Below, piece by piece: positions 1 through 7,580 of a stretch of 41,787 bases of DNA. This DNA is from Chitinophagales bacterium (GTDB lineage: Bacteria > Bacteroidota > Bacteroidia > Chitinophagales > UBA2359), in NCBI GenBank assembly GCA_016787295.1, contig JAEUUX010000025.1, positions 1 to 41,787 of the forward strand. Direction: 5' to 3'. The notes beneath the pieces were generated by a model. The model was not told the origin of the DNA and did no database searches. It saw only the letters and a list, made by a program, of their open reading frames with translations. Both the position numbers and the translations under genes were made by a program. Each line of letters opens with the position of its first letter. Within the stretch, counting starts at the first letter, position 1.

Positions 1-605
1 GAAAAATTAGCGGCTTTTGAAGAAAAGATATTTTATTATTTGGACAATACTTTAAGTTATGCTGATGAATTAAAGTCATTGCTTACACTAAACTTTCAAA
101 TTATAAACAAATAATTGAAAGTATGATTTGTTTTGACTATATCAATGCTTTGCGGATCATTGAGCCACAAGTAGAACGTTTGGCTTTTATTGGAGAGCGA
201 GAACGTGTAGCATATATCAAACTGACGCATCAACAAACGCCAATACCGCTTAAAAGTATGGGAGACGGCTTGAATAGAGTATTGACGATTATTTTGGCTT
301 TGGTGAATGCCGATAATGGTTATTTGCTCATAGATGAATTTGAGAATGGCTTGCACTATAGCGTACAAGAAACTTTGTGGAAAATGATTTTTATGGTAGC
401 GAACAAATTGAATGTACAAGTTTTTGCGACCACCCATAGCGAGGATTGTATATTTAGCTTTGAAAATGCTATGAATAAATATGATTTTACTCACCAAGGA
501 CGTTTGATTAGGCTTAATAGTGGTTTGAATAGTCAGGTGCAGGCGGTTGAGTTTGATGCACAAGAATTAAGTATAGCTAAACACAATCATATCGAAATCC
601 GCTAA
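1..605 (+). pseudogene. 3' fragment of AAA-family (OLD/ABC-like) ATPase, probably broken
   Basis: Positions 123-605 encode about 160 residues of an ABC/OLD-like ATPase C-terminal half. Visible are a signature-like SMGDGLNR, a Walker B with D-loop (YLLIDEFENGLH) and a switch-histidine segment (ATTHS), ending in an IEIR tail. No Walker A is present in this part. The reading frame stays open back to about position 69 without an obvious start, and the homologous block (ALRIIEP...) begins close to the ATG at 123. Another frame is open from the window edge to a stop at 112-114, so the upstream part may be joined by a frameshift near 70-114. The stop lies 2 bases before the next ATG, the spacing of a translationally coupled pair. 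With its partner broken too, decay is the best reading; a gene intact outside the window with a sequencing frameshift is the alternative. Confidence 0.6.
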
Positions 606-607
606 AC

Positions 608-951
608 ATGAATAACGATAAATTTTCCAATAAGTTGTTAGTGGAGGGTAATGATGATTTGCACGTCATAAAGGCAATATGTCAGAAAGCCAATATTTCT
701 CAAAATTACTTGTTCCCGATGATGATATGTTAATGCCTATTGTTGAACAAGTTTTGACTGATATTGAATCTAAACAACTACAAAAATACCTGTCAGCACA
801 CCGTCCAAAGGCACAAATTCATACATGGCTATCCTGGCAATCAAGCCCCGGAACTCCAATGGGTTTAGCAATTACCAAAAATTATTTTTCTACTCATCAA
901 CAAATAGGAAAGTATTTTGTGGAATGGTTAACAACTCTCTACAAATCATAA
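608..951 (+). pseudogene. DUF3226-like TOPRIM protein, internally deleted and frameshifted
   Basis: The ATG at 608 opens a frame whose first residues (LLVEGNDDLHVI) match the N-terminal TOPRIM glutamate motif of DUF3226 proteins, but it stops at 731-733. A second frame, readable from about 679 to 951, carries the family's C-terminal signature: HRPKAQIHTWLSWQ, PGTPMGLAIT, then FVEWL. The central region, including the TOPRIM DxD acidic pair, is missing; the junction is around 700. By memory of the family, roughly a hundred or more residues are lost. DUF3226 genes commonly follow AAA ATPases of the preceding type, so both are read as remains of one OLD-like/defence-like operon. The C-terminal 90-aa frame could still be translated, but without catalytic residues it is unlikely to be functional. 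Confidence 0.7.
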
Positions 952-1008
952 CACCTTACCCGCATTTTTTTGATTTTCATTCCAATATTTCGCTTTCATT
1001 AAGTTATC

Positions 1009-1608
1009 ATGAAATCCCCATCCTCCACCCAAAAACACCTCATAGCCTTTGACATTCCCTTTTTCGGACTAAAAAAAGGCACACACCACTACGAATACGC
1101 CATCGAAGATGAATTTTTTACCCACTTCGAAGACCCTTTGCTCACACAAGCCAACATTACCGTACAATTAGATTTCCACAAAAACAAAGATAACTTGTTT
1201 GTCATGGACATCGCCTTTCAAGGCACTATCGGACTCACTTGCGACCGCTGTTTAGCGCCAATAGACTATCCCGTGAGTGACCAACACGAAATAGCCATGA
1301 AAGTTGGTAATGTTCCAACCTTTGCTACCGACGACGATTTGGACATTGTTTACCTGTCGCCCGATATGACAAGCTATAACGTAGCAGAACTGTTGTACGA
1401 ATTTATTGTGCTACATATTCCCATGCAAAGTTCTATTCCCTTAGACCCCTTGGGCAACCGCCTTTGTCCGAAAAACAGCGAAGGCAAAATGCCTTGCAAC
1501 GAAGACGTATTGCAAGCCCTGCAACGCACCAACCAAGAAGCCATAGATGCCGAAGACCAAGACATCGACCCGCGTTGGTTACAACTACAAAAACTCAAAA
1601 AATCATAA
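1009..1608 (+). CDS. DUF177 (YceD-like) ribosome-associated protein
   Basis: This 199-aa protein matches the DUF177/YceD family, which in bacteria sits directly before rpmF and is linked to 23S rRNA accumulation. Characteristic features are the central GLTCDRCLAPIDYPV segment, a run of acidic residues (DDDLDIVYLSPD), and the late CPKNSEGKMPC motif; the four cysteines could bind metal. The C-terminal DIDPRWLQLQKLK tail is typical of Bacteroidota members. The rpmF ATG follows 41 bases downstream on the same strand, supporting an operon. No Bacteroidota-type promoter box was recognised upstream, so its promoter is unclear now that the preceding genes are decayed. The first ATG gives a normal N-terminus. 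Identification is by family and context; the molecular role is known only by association. Confidence 0.85.
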   Translation: MKSPSSTQKHLIAFDIPFFGLKKGTHHYEYAIEDEFFTHFEDPLLTQANITVQLDFHKNKDNLFVMDIAFQGTIGLTCDRCLAPIDYPVSDQHEIAMKVGNVPTFATDDDLDIVYLSPDMTSYNVAELLYEFIVLHIPMQSSIPLDPLGNRLCPKNSEGKMPCNEDVLQALQRTNQEAIDAEDQDIDPRWLQLQKLKKS

Positions 1609-1649
1609 ACATACTATTAATAATTTTAATCAACATAAACCATTGATCA

Positions 1650-1853
1650 ATGGCACATCCTAAACGAAAAATCTCACAAATTCGTCGCGACAAGCGCCGT
1701 ACCCATTACAAACTTACACCACGTCAATTTGTTAACTGTTCCAACTGCGGACAACCCACCCGTTTGCACCATGTTTGTGGCAACTGTGGCTACTATCGTG
1801 GCAAATTGGCTATGGCCGTGAAAGCTGCAACAACATCGACAGACGACGAATAA
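1650..1853 (+). CDS. rpmF: 50S ribosomal protein L32
   Basis: A 67-aa protein beginning MAHPKRKISQIRRDKRR, the usual basic L32 N-terminus, followed by a zinc-ribbon with both cysteine pairs intact (CSNCG and CGNCG). Both length and order are standard, and it lies straight after DUF177 as in most bacteria. L32 is a structural protein of the large ribosomal subunit. Keeping all four cysteines marks it as the zinc-binding form. A rho-independent terminator about 125 bases downstream separates it from fabH, so the usual rpmF-fabH co-transcription may be weakened here. Confidence 0.97.
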   Translation: MAHPKRKISQIRRDKRRTHYKLTPRQFVNCSNCGQPTRLHHVCGNCGYYRGKLAMAVKAATTSTDDE

Positions 1854-1977
1854 ACTTTTTAGATGTATTGCATCGGGGCTACGTATGTACAACAAAACCA
1901 ACCTCAACCATTATATTTATATGGTAGTAATGATGTTGGCAAGTTTTTTGCGTCTAACCATATAGCCTTTTCTCTAC

Positions 1978-2016
1978 AAAAATCTGCTCTGCCCAAAGTG
2001 TCGAGCAGATTTTTTT
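1978..2016 (+). terminator. Rho-independent terminator after rpmF
   Basis: A perfect 12-bp stem (1978-1989 with 2003-2014) encloses a 13-base loop and runs into a T tract ending at 2016. It lies about 125 bases past the rpmF stop and upstream of the fabH start. The + orientation of the T tract fits termination of DUF177-rpmF transcripts. Confidence 0.85.
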
Positions 2017-2157
2017 GTGTTTATTTATCCAAAAGCCATTTTTGAACATAACCAAACGCTTTTTTTACGTCTAAAAAACATTGGTGGTGGCTATTGTTTC
2101 GCCAATTCCATTTCCTTCCAAAGCATTTTTCCAAACCAACCTATCTGTTTATATTGT

Positions 2158-3147
2158 ATGCAACAAAGATATGCTGCCATTACAGGCGTGGCGGGCTATG
2201 TGCCTGATTATGTGTTAACAAACCATGAATTAGAAAAATTAGTAGATACGGACAACGAATGGATTAGCTCCCGAACGGGTATCAGCGAGCGTCGCATTCT
2301 GAAAGGCAAAGGTAAAGCCACTTCCGATATGGCTGTCGAAGCCGTGCGTTTGCTGTTGGACAAAACGAACCACTTGCCCACCGATATCGACATGTTGATT
2401 TGCGCTACCGTTACGCCCGATATGACTTTTCCATCTACTGCCAATGTTATTTGCGACAAAGTAGGCATGCGCAACATTCCTTCTTTTGACGTAGGTGCGG
2501 CTTGTTCGGGTTTTTTGTATGCCTTAACCATAGGCAAACAATTCATCGAAACACAAGCCTGCCGCCGAATTATTGTGGTAGGAGCAGATAAAATGTCATC
2601 TATTATCGACTACGAAGACCGCACAACTTGCGTGCTTTTTGGTGATGGAGCAGGAGCGGTTTTGTTGGAAGCTCGCGCCGACGGCACAGGTATTATAGAT
2701 TCTATCCTCAAAAGCGATGGAGCTGGCAGACATTTTCTACATATGAAAGCAGGTGGTTCTGCCAACCCGCCAACCCGCGAAACCATCATCGCCAAAGAAC
2801 ATTATGTGTACCAAGACGGACCACAAGTCTTCAAATTTGCCGTTAAAGGTATGGCAGATGTGGCAGCAGAAGTGATGGAGCGCAACGGATTGAAAGGCGA
2901 AGATATTGCATGGTTAGTACCGCACCAAGCCAACAAACGAATCATCGATGCCACCGCCAACCGAATGGGTTTGCCCGCCGAAAAAGTGATGCTCAACATT
3001 CAAAAATATGGCAATACCACCGCTGCCACCATTCCGCTTTGCCTCTGGGAGTGGGAAAAACAGTTACACAAAAACGACAAACTGATTTTAGCCGCCTTTG
3101 GAGGTGGCTTTACTTGGGGAGCTACCTACCTTCGTTGGGCGTATTAA
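2158..3147 (+). CDS. fabH: 3-oxoacyl-ACP synthase III (beta-ketoacyl-ACP synthase III)
   Basis: FabH starts fatty-acid synthesis by condensing an acyl-CoA primer with malonyl-ACP. The catalytic triad is visible: Cys116 in DVGAACSGFLYAL, His256 in VPHQANKRIID and Asn286 in KYGNTTAATIP. The C-terminal GGGFTWGATYLRW motif is also standard. The frame is open further upstream, but the ATG at 2158 gives the usual N-terminus (MQQRYAAITGVAGYVPDYVLTN), about 329 aa. The extra upstream residues would overlap the terminator and do not look like FabH. It follows rpmF as in many Bacteroidota, but the expected accB/accC genes are not next; an amidohydrolase begins 31 bases downstream. Confidence 0.95.
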   Translation: MQQRYAAITGVAGYVPDYVLTNHELEKLVDTDNEWISSRTGISERRILKGKGKATSDMAVEAVRLLLDKTNHLPTDIDMLICATVTPDMTFPSTANVICDKVGMRNIPSFDVGAACSGFLYALTIGKQFIETQACRRIIVVGADKMSSIIDYEDRTTCVLFGDGAGAVLLEARADGTGIIDSILKSDGAGRHFLHMKAGGSANPPTRETIIAKEHYVYQDGPQVFKFAVKGMADVAAEVMERNGLKGEDIAWLVPHQANKRIIDATANRMGLPAEKVMLNIQKYGNTTAATIPLCLWEWEKQLHKNDKLILAAFGGGFTWGATYLRWAY

Positions 3148-3178
3148 ACAACACAGCAATTAGACCTCAAAAATCTCC

Positions 3179-4399
3179 ATGCCATACAAAAAAATCCAAG
3201 CCGATTATACCATCACTTGCGCCGACTCCGAACCTTTGGCACGTGCCATTGTGGTGGTCGATGATGGTGGCTATATCAAAGAAGTTGCTCCCGCCGACAC
3301 CTACAGCGACGTGACCAACTATAAAGGTGTTTTGTGTCCAGGATTTATCAACGCACACTGCCATTTAGAATTGTCTGCTCTACACCGCAAAATCCCTAAG
3401 CACATAGGTTTGCGAAAATTTGTAGACTATATGCGTTTGCGCCCAAAGCAGAACACCGACGAAATTACCCAAGCCATGCTTGCCGCCGAAGTGCAAATGT
3501 ATGCCAATGGTATTGTGGCAGTAGGAGACATCGCCAATACCACCGACTCTTTTGCACTCAAAGATGACAGTGATATGTACTACCACACCTTCGTCGAAAT
3601 CATGGGTTTTGACCCCAAAATAGCTGCTGATAGATTCAGAAAAGGCGTTATGATATTCGAAGAGATATCTCAAATCGGACGTTCGCATGGTAGCCTCACT
3701 CCACATGCACCATATACTGCTTCTTTGGAACTATTGTTGTTGATAAAAACCTACAACGAATTTAACGACACCCCTATAACCAGCATACACCACCAAGAAA
3801 GCCAAGCCGAAAATGAATTATTTATGAATGGCACAGGCGAGTGGGCAAACCTATATGCCGAATTGGGTATAGACATAAATACTTTTTTCCGACCATTGAG
3901 CGCCACTTCACTAGCATTTGTTTGGGCATATTTAGCGCGCGACACCAAAGTTCTTTTAGTTCACAATACTTTTTGCAACCAAGAAGACGCAGAGTGGCTC
4001 ATGACCGAAAGTCCTGAAACGCATTGGTGTTTTTGTCCCAACGCCAACTTATATATCGAAAATAGGTTGCCCAACTTCAATTATTTTTTACCCTATTCCG
4101 ACAATATTTGCCTTGGCACCGACAGCCTCGCCTCCAACGAACAACTATGTATTTTGGAAGAAATGAAAACCATTCAGCGCCATTATCCCAAAATTTCATT
4201 ACCTACCCTCGTACAATGGGGATGTAAGAACGGTGCTAAGTTCTTCGATTGGATACTATTGGGAACAATAGAAGAGGACAAACAACCGGGCATTTGCTTG
4301 ATAGAAAACCTCGATATCACACAACTCAAACTATTGCCCGATTCCCGCTCACGACTGCTCGTCGGAACAAGCAATAGTAACGCCATCTTAGAACCATAA
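3179..4399 (+). CDS. Amidohydrolase / deaminase of the ATZ/TRZ-cytosine deaminase type
   Basis: A 406-aa metal-dependent hydrolase of the amidohydrolase superfamily. Seen are the metal-binding HxH (His60, His62 in PGFINAHCHLELSA), TPHAPYTAS, a histidine-glutamate segment (SIHHQESQAENELF), LVHNTFC, and the late catalytic Asp315 in CLGTDSLASN. This order matches deaminases such as S-adenosylhomocysteine, guanine or aminodeoxyfutalosine deaminase. The substrate cannot be decided from sequence; aminodeoxyfutalosine (futalosine menaquinone pathway) is one possibility but no other mqn gene is in view. A small beta-sandwich at both ends is expected (N-terminal 1-55, C-terminal from about 370). It probably shares a transcript with fabH (31-base gap). 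Confidence 0.8.
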   Translation: MPYKKIQADYTITCADSEPLARAIVVVDDGGYIKEVAPADTYSDVTNYKGVLCPGFINAHCHLELSALHRKIPKHIGLRKFVDYMRLRPKQNTDEITQAMLAAEVQMYANGIVAVGDIANTTDSFALKDDSDMYYHTFVEIMGFDPKIAADRFRKGVMIFEEISQIGRSHGSLTPHAPYTASLELLLLIKTYNEFNDTPITSIHHQESQAENELFMNGTGEWANLYAELGIDINTFFRPLSATSLAFVWAYLARDTKVLLVHNTFCNQEDAEWLMTESPETHWCFCPNANLYIENRLPNFNYFLPYSDNICLGTDSLASNEQLCILEEMKTIQRHYPKISLPTLVQWGCKNGAKFFDWILLGTIEEDKQPGICLIENLDITQLKLLPDSRSRLLVGTSNSNAILEP

Positions 4400-4463
4400 C
4401 ACCATACTCAATAACACATAACCCAACCGTGTTGAAGTTTCCAGAATAGATAGAAAATATTTT

Positions 4464-4557
4464 TTTGGGTTTCCCTGCGGGTCGGGCTTTACAGGGCTAA
4501 CGGTGCAAGCACCAGCCTGCGGCTGCCCTTACAATCCCTAACGCGCTTCGCCATTCG
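4464..4557 (+). repeat. Dispersed ~94-bp intergenic repeat, copy 1
   Basis: About 94 bp starting ttgggtttccctgcgggtc and ending at gcttcgccattcg recur, nearly identical (about four substitutions and a 2-base indel), at 14048-14142. It is GC-rich compared with its surroundings and carries short inverted pieces (CCTGCGG, GGTGCAAGCACC). It lies at the 3' side of the amidohydrolase gene. This kind of CCCTGCGGGTCGGGCTTT...CAATCCCTAACGCG element is familiar from many Bacteroidota genomes; its function is unknown to me. Confidence 0.85.
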
Positions 4558-4585
4558 AACTATTATCCATATCTATTAGACACTA

Positions 4586-4635
4586 AACAGCACAAATCCC
4601 TCTTGCCTAAAACGGCAGGAGGGATTTGTGCTGTT
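4586..4635. terminator. Long hairpin between convergent genes (likely bidirectional terminator)
   Basis: A 22-bp stem (4586-4607 with 4614-4635; one T-G pair) closes a 6-base loop. It sits between the converging amidohydrolase (+) and the secreted protein ending at 4657 (-). There is no T tract on either side, so it departs from a textbook terminator. A role in termination or in 3'-end stabilisation is inferred from position only. Confidence 0.55.
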
Positions 4636-4656
4636 AGAAAAACTACCTTATTATTA

Positions 4657-5934
4657 CTATGTTTTTCGTGGTTTTTTGCGAGCAGCAGGAAACAAAACAT
4701 TGTTGAGAATGAGACGATAGCCCGGTGAATTGGGGTGTAATTCGAGTTTCGTTTCGGGATCTCCCACCATATGTTGATAGTCTTCGGGGTCGTGTCCGCC
4801 ATAGAACGTCCAAAAACCTTCGCCAAATTCGCCATGAATATAACGAGCTTCGTCGGCAGATTTATTTTCACCCATAATCAATACGTCGTCGCGGATATAT
4901 TTTTTGCGAAAAGCAGTTGTTTGTCCCATAAAACCTTTTACGATGTGTGTGTGGTCTTGGGTGAGCATAGACGGCACGGGATCCCATTTGGCAGAAAAAT
5001 CGAACAAAGTAAAATAGTCCGCATCTTTGGGAACAATGCGTGGCGTTGGAATATCTATATCAGCAAACTCATATTCGTTGGGATTGAGACTTAATTTATA
5101 GTCTTTAAATGCAAAACCCTGTAAATAGTTAAGTTTGCTCGACGGGTCGGCAGTCATGCCATCACCATCAAACATAGAGGCACAAATATCAATGCCTTCT
5201 GCTGCCAAAGCAATGTCATAACTATCGGTTGCCGAACACATCGCAAACATAAATCCACCACCTGCTACATACTCTTTGATTTTTTGAGCAACTGCTAATT
5301 TCATTTGCGACACCTTGCCAAAACCTAATTGTTTAGCTTTTTGTTCTTCGTACTGCACCTGTGCCACATACCAAGGCTGATTTCGATAGGAGGCATAAAA
5401 ACGTCCATATTGCCCTGTAAAATCTTCGTGATGAAGGTGTAACCAATCGTATTTAACAAGTCCGCTGTTCAACACTTCTTCGTCATACACCTTATCAAAA
5501 GGTATTTCGGCATATTCCAACACCAAAGTCACGGCATCGTCCCAAGGTAGGTTAGGGTGCGAAGGTTTGTTGGAGGGTGTATATACAGCAATTTTAGGTG
5601 GTTTGTCCAACTTTACGGCATCCATATTGGCTTCGGGCTGCGCAATTTCTGAAAGTATAGCACTATATTTGGCATCGGGCATCACCTCGTAACTAACGTT
5701 GCGAAGAAGGCATTCTTTTTCGATAGCGGCTGTATAGGGAATGCCAAAACTGCCGTCTTGATAGTTGAGCAACCAGTCTATTTTAAGACCATATGTAGCC
5801 AATGCTCTATAAGCAATACCATACGCCTTTAGATGGTCTTTTTGTTGGGGGTTCATCGGTATAAAAATGTAGGAGGCTTGTACAGCGAGACTGCACCACA
5901 ATAATAATCCTACTACCAAAACATTTTTTTTCAT
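4657..5934 (-). CDS. Secreted protein of the family often labelled 'asparagine synthetase B' in Bacteroidota
   Basis: A 425-aa protein with an N-terminal signal peptide (about residues 1-20, MKKNVLVVGLLLWCSLAVQA), then YIFIPMNPQQKDHLKAYGIAYRAL, a block typical of this Bacteroidota family. The middle (KIAVYTPSN, GGGFMFAMCSATDS) resembles a glutamine-amidotransferase-like or BPL_N-like fold. Later blocks are TPRIVPKDADYFTLFDFSAKWDPVPSML, MGENKS and GEGFWTFYGGHDPEDYQH. The name in databases looks like propagated misannotation: no AsnB synthetase ATP-pyrophosphatase loop or N-terminal Cys is visible. Its function is unknown; the GGHDPE ending suggests a ligand-binding or hydrolytic role in the periplasm. 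A TACTTTTG -7 box lies about 40 bases upstream. Confidence 0.7.
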   Translation of the reverse strand: MKKNVLVVGLLLWCSLAVQASYIFIPMNPQQKDHLKAYGIAYRALATYGLKIDWLLNYQDGSFGIPYTAAIEKECLLRNVSYEVMPDAKYSAILSEIAQPEANMDAVKLDKPPKIAVYTPSNKPSHPNLPWDDAVTLVLEYAEIPFDKVYDEEVLNSGLVKYDWLHLHHEDFTGQYGRFYASYRNQPWYVAQVQYEEQKAKQLGFGKVSQMKLAVAQKIKEYVAGGGFMFAMCSATDSYDIALAAEGIDICASMFDGDGMTADPSSKLNYLQGFAFKDYKLSLNPNEYEFADIDIPTPRIVPKDADYFTLFDFSAKWDPVPSMLTQDHTHIVKGFMGQTTAFRKKYIRDDVLIMGENKSADEARYIHGEFGEGFWTFYGGHDPEDYQHMVGDPETKLELHPNSPGYRLILNNVLFPAARKKPRKT

Positions 5935-5971
5935 GTTGATTTTAACTTGTTTTTTTTATTCATTTAAACGG

Positions 5972-5979
5972 CAAAAGTA
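5972..5979 (-). promoter_or_regulatory. Bacteroidota -7 box (TACTTTTG) for the 5934 gene
   Basis: Reading the minus strand, TACTTTTG matches the TAnnTTTG -7 consensus and lies 37 bases before the ATG at 5934. No good -33 TTG was found at the expected distance, so the promoter is partial. Confidence 0.5.
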
Positions 5980-6047
5980 AGGATTTGTTACTTAATAGCC
6001 TTTTTTTTAACAAGAATTAATTTTTCTGCTACTAAAACAGCATATTA

Positions 6048-6079
6048 TTTGGTGAATCTTGCTGAACTTATTACCTTTG
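6048..6079 (+). promoter_or_regulatory. Promoter of terC (TTTG-N20-TACCTTTG)
   Basis: TTTG at 6048-6051 and TACCTTTG at 6072-6079 are spaced by 20 bases, a full match to the Bacteroidota housekeeping promoter. It places the transcript start about 15 bases before the ATG at 6100. That leaves no room for a leader riboswitch such as the manganese type sometimes found ahead of terC-like genes. Confidence 0.8.
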
Positions 6080-6099
6080 CACCCAAAAAAACGATATTG

Positions 6100-6870
6100 A
6101 TGGAAAGCTTATTTACAGGAGCTGGTTTAGTTAGTATGCTTACCTTGACACTGATGGAAATCGTGTTGGGTATAGATAACTTAGTGTTTGTGTCTATTGT
6201 ATCAACCAAGTTGCCCAAAGAAGAGCAGAAAAAAGCGCAGCAAATTGGTTTGATATTAGCATTAGGCATCAGAATTGTGCTGTTGTTTGGCATTGGCTAT
6301 TTAGCCAGTTTGGAACAACCCGTTACAGGTGTCATACCAATTCTCAATGTTGCCCTAAGTTGGCGCGATATTATTTTGTTGGCGGGTGGTATCTTTTTGT
6401 TGTACAAAGCAACTTCCGAAATTCACCAAAAATTGGAAGGACACGAAGAAAATGTGCAGTTCCAAAAAGGCAAATCTGAATTGGGGAAAGTTATATTTGA
6501 AATAACTTTGCTCAACTTGGTGTTTTCTGTCGACTCCATTTTGACGGCAGTTGGTTTGGTGAAAGAAGTATCCATTATGATTATTGCTGTCGTAATTTCT
6601 ATGGTAGTGATGATTATATTTGTCAACAGCTTGAGTAATTTTATTCAACGTCACCCTACTGTTAAGATTTTGGGGCTTAGTTTCTTGATGTTGATTGGCG
6701 TGATGCTCATTACCGAAGGTTTACATAAACATGTCGAAAAAAGCTATTTCTATTTTGCTATTTTCTTCTCTTTGGCTATAGAAATGCTAAACATTCGTCT
6801 CAAAAGAGTAACAGACAAACCTGTCGACTTGCACGACGAATATGTAGACAATTCTATCATTCAGAAATAG
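6100..6870 (+). CDS. TerC-family integral membrane protein
   Basis: A 256-aa polytopic membrane protein. The family hallmarks are the two acidic membrane motifs, LMEIVLGIDNLVFVSIVS near the N-terminus and LVFSVDSILTAVG in the middle, whose aspartates are thought to bind metal. About seven hydrophobic segments are seen, with a charged loop (KLEGHEENVQFQKGKSELGK) between halves. Family members (TerC, Alx, MeeF/MeeY) have been linked to tellurite resistance and to manganese export, including metalation of secreted proteins. The frame is open upstream, but the promoter boxes at 6048-6079 place the start at the ATG at 6100. A strong terminator follows at 6926-6969. Confidence 0.92.
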   Translation: MESLFTGAGLVSMLTLTLMEIVLGIDNLVFVSIVSTKLPKEEQKKAQQIGLILALGIRIVLLFGIGYLASLEQPVTGVIPILNVALSWRDIILLAGGIFLLYKATSEIHQKLEGHEENVQFQKGKSELGKVIFEITLLNLVFSVDSILTAVGLVKEVSIMIIAVVISMVVMIIFVNSLSNFIQRHPTVKILGLSFLMLIGVMLITEGLHKHVEKSYFYFAIFFSLAIEMLNIRLKRVTDKPVDLHDEYVDNSIIQK

Positions 6871-6925
6871 TTGAATGGCAAAATTTGTGTTGGTCATCAA
6901 AACCAGATGAGTTATACCTATTAGG

Positions 6926-6969
6926 TATCGGCTATTTCTCCAAAGGTGAGAAGTAGCCGATATTTTTTT
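6926..6969 (+). terminator. terC terminator overlapping the 3' end of the GrpB gene
   Basis: A 15-bp stem (6926-6940 with 6948-6962, one G-T pair) with a 7-base loop is followed by seven Ts on the + strand. The GrpB gene on the other strand ends at 6932, so its last codons and stop are inside the hairpin. Confidence 0.85.
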
Positions 6970-7570
6970 GGTTGGTTGTTATTTTAGCTTCATACCAAGT
7001 CATCGCTTGTTCTTGTACATCAAGGATAAAACTTTCTTTGGCTTTGTTGTATTCCATCATGTTTTCCCACTCGCGTTCGCACAAAAGTTGTTTAAGGTCT
7101 TGGTATTGTTGTCGGACGTTTGGGTGTTGGCGCACATAGTCACGGAAAGCAATGTGGCGTTTCCAATGATAGGTGTCTTTGGGAATGATGTGGATATTTG
7201 ACAAGACATACTGGCTCAAATTGGGAGGCACTACATCGTATTCTCTAAAAACCTTTGGGAGGCTAAATGACAAAGACAATTCGGGTTTCAAGGCTACAAA
7301 AAAACGACGATACGGCATGATAGCGTTGTATTTTTCATAGTAAATAAAACCGTGTCGCAGCATCGGTTCGACGCACTTATCTAAATCTTCGGGTTGCTGC
7401 ACGCCTATCAAAATGTCAATAATAGGTTTGGCAGCCAATCCTATTACAGATGTGCTGCCAATATGTGCTATATTTGGTGACAAAGGAGCGAGAATTGGCT
7501 CAAGTTGTTGGCACAATTGGTCAAAAACCGTGTTCCACTCGTCTTGGTAGGGAGATAGCGTAATTTTCAT
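6932..7570 (-). CDS. GrpB family protein (UPF0157, nucleotidyltransferase-like)
   Basis: A 212-aa protein matching GrpB/UPF0157. Visible blocks are the opening YQDEWNTVFDQL, AHIGSTSVIGLAAKPIIDILIGV (nucleotidyltransferase-fold GS...KPxxDI motif), the arginine-rich YRRFFVAL, and NIHIIPKDTYHWKRHIAFRDYVRQHP. The family shares the beta-polymerase-like nucleotidyltransferase fold, but no cellular reaction is established. The last 10 or so residues coincide with the terC terminator and may be poorly conserved. It begins 10 bases after the LysM gene stop on the same strand, so the two are probably co-transcribed. Confidence 0.9.
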   Translation of the reverse strand: MKITLSPYQDEWNTVFDQLCQQLEPILAPLSPNIAHIGSTSVIGLAAKPIIDILIGVQQPEDLDKCVEPMLRHGFIYYEKYNAIMPYRRFFVALKPELSLSFSLPKVFREYDVVPPNLSQYVLSNIHIIPKDTYHWKRHIAFRDYVRQHPNVRQQYQDLKQLLCEREWENMMEYNKAKESFILDVQEQAMTWYEAKITTNQKNIGYFSPLEK

Positions 7571-7580
7571 TATGTATCGG

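Noticed and set aside
2017-2157. Longer FabH start
   Set aside because: The extra residues overlap the rpmF terminator and are unlike any FabH N-terminus; the ATG at 2158 is the family start.
6000-6099. Riboswitch (manganese yybP-ykoY type) in front of terC
   Set aside because: Promoter boxes leave a leader of only about 15 bases.
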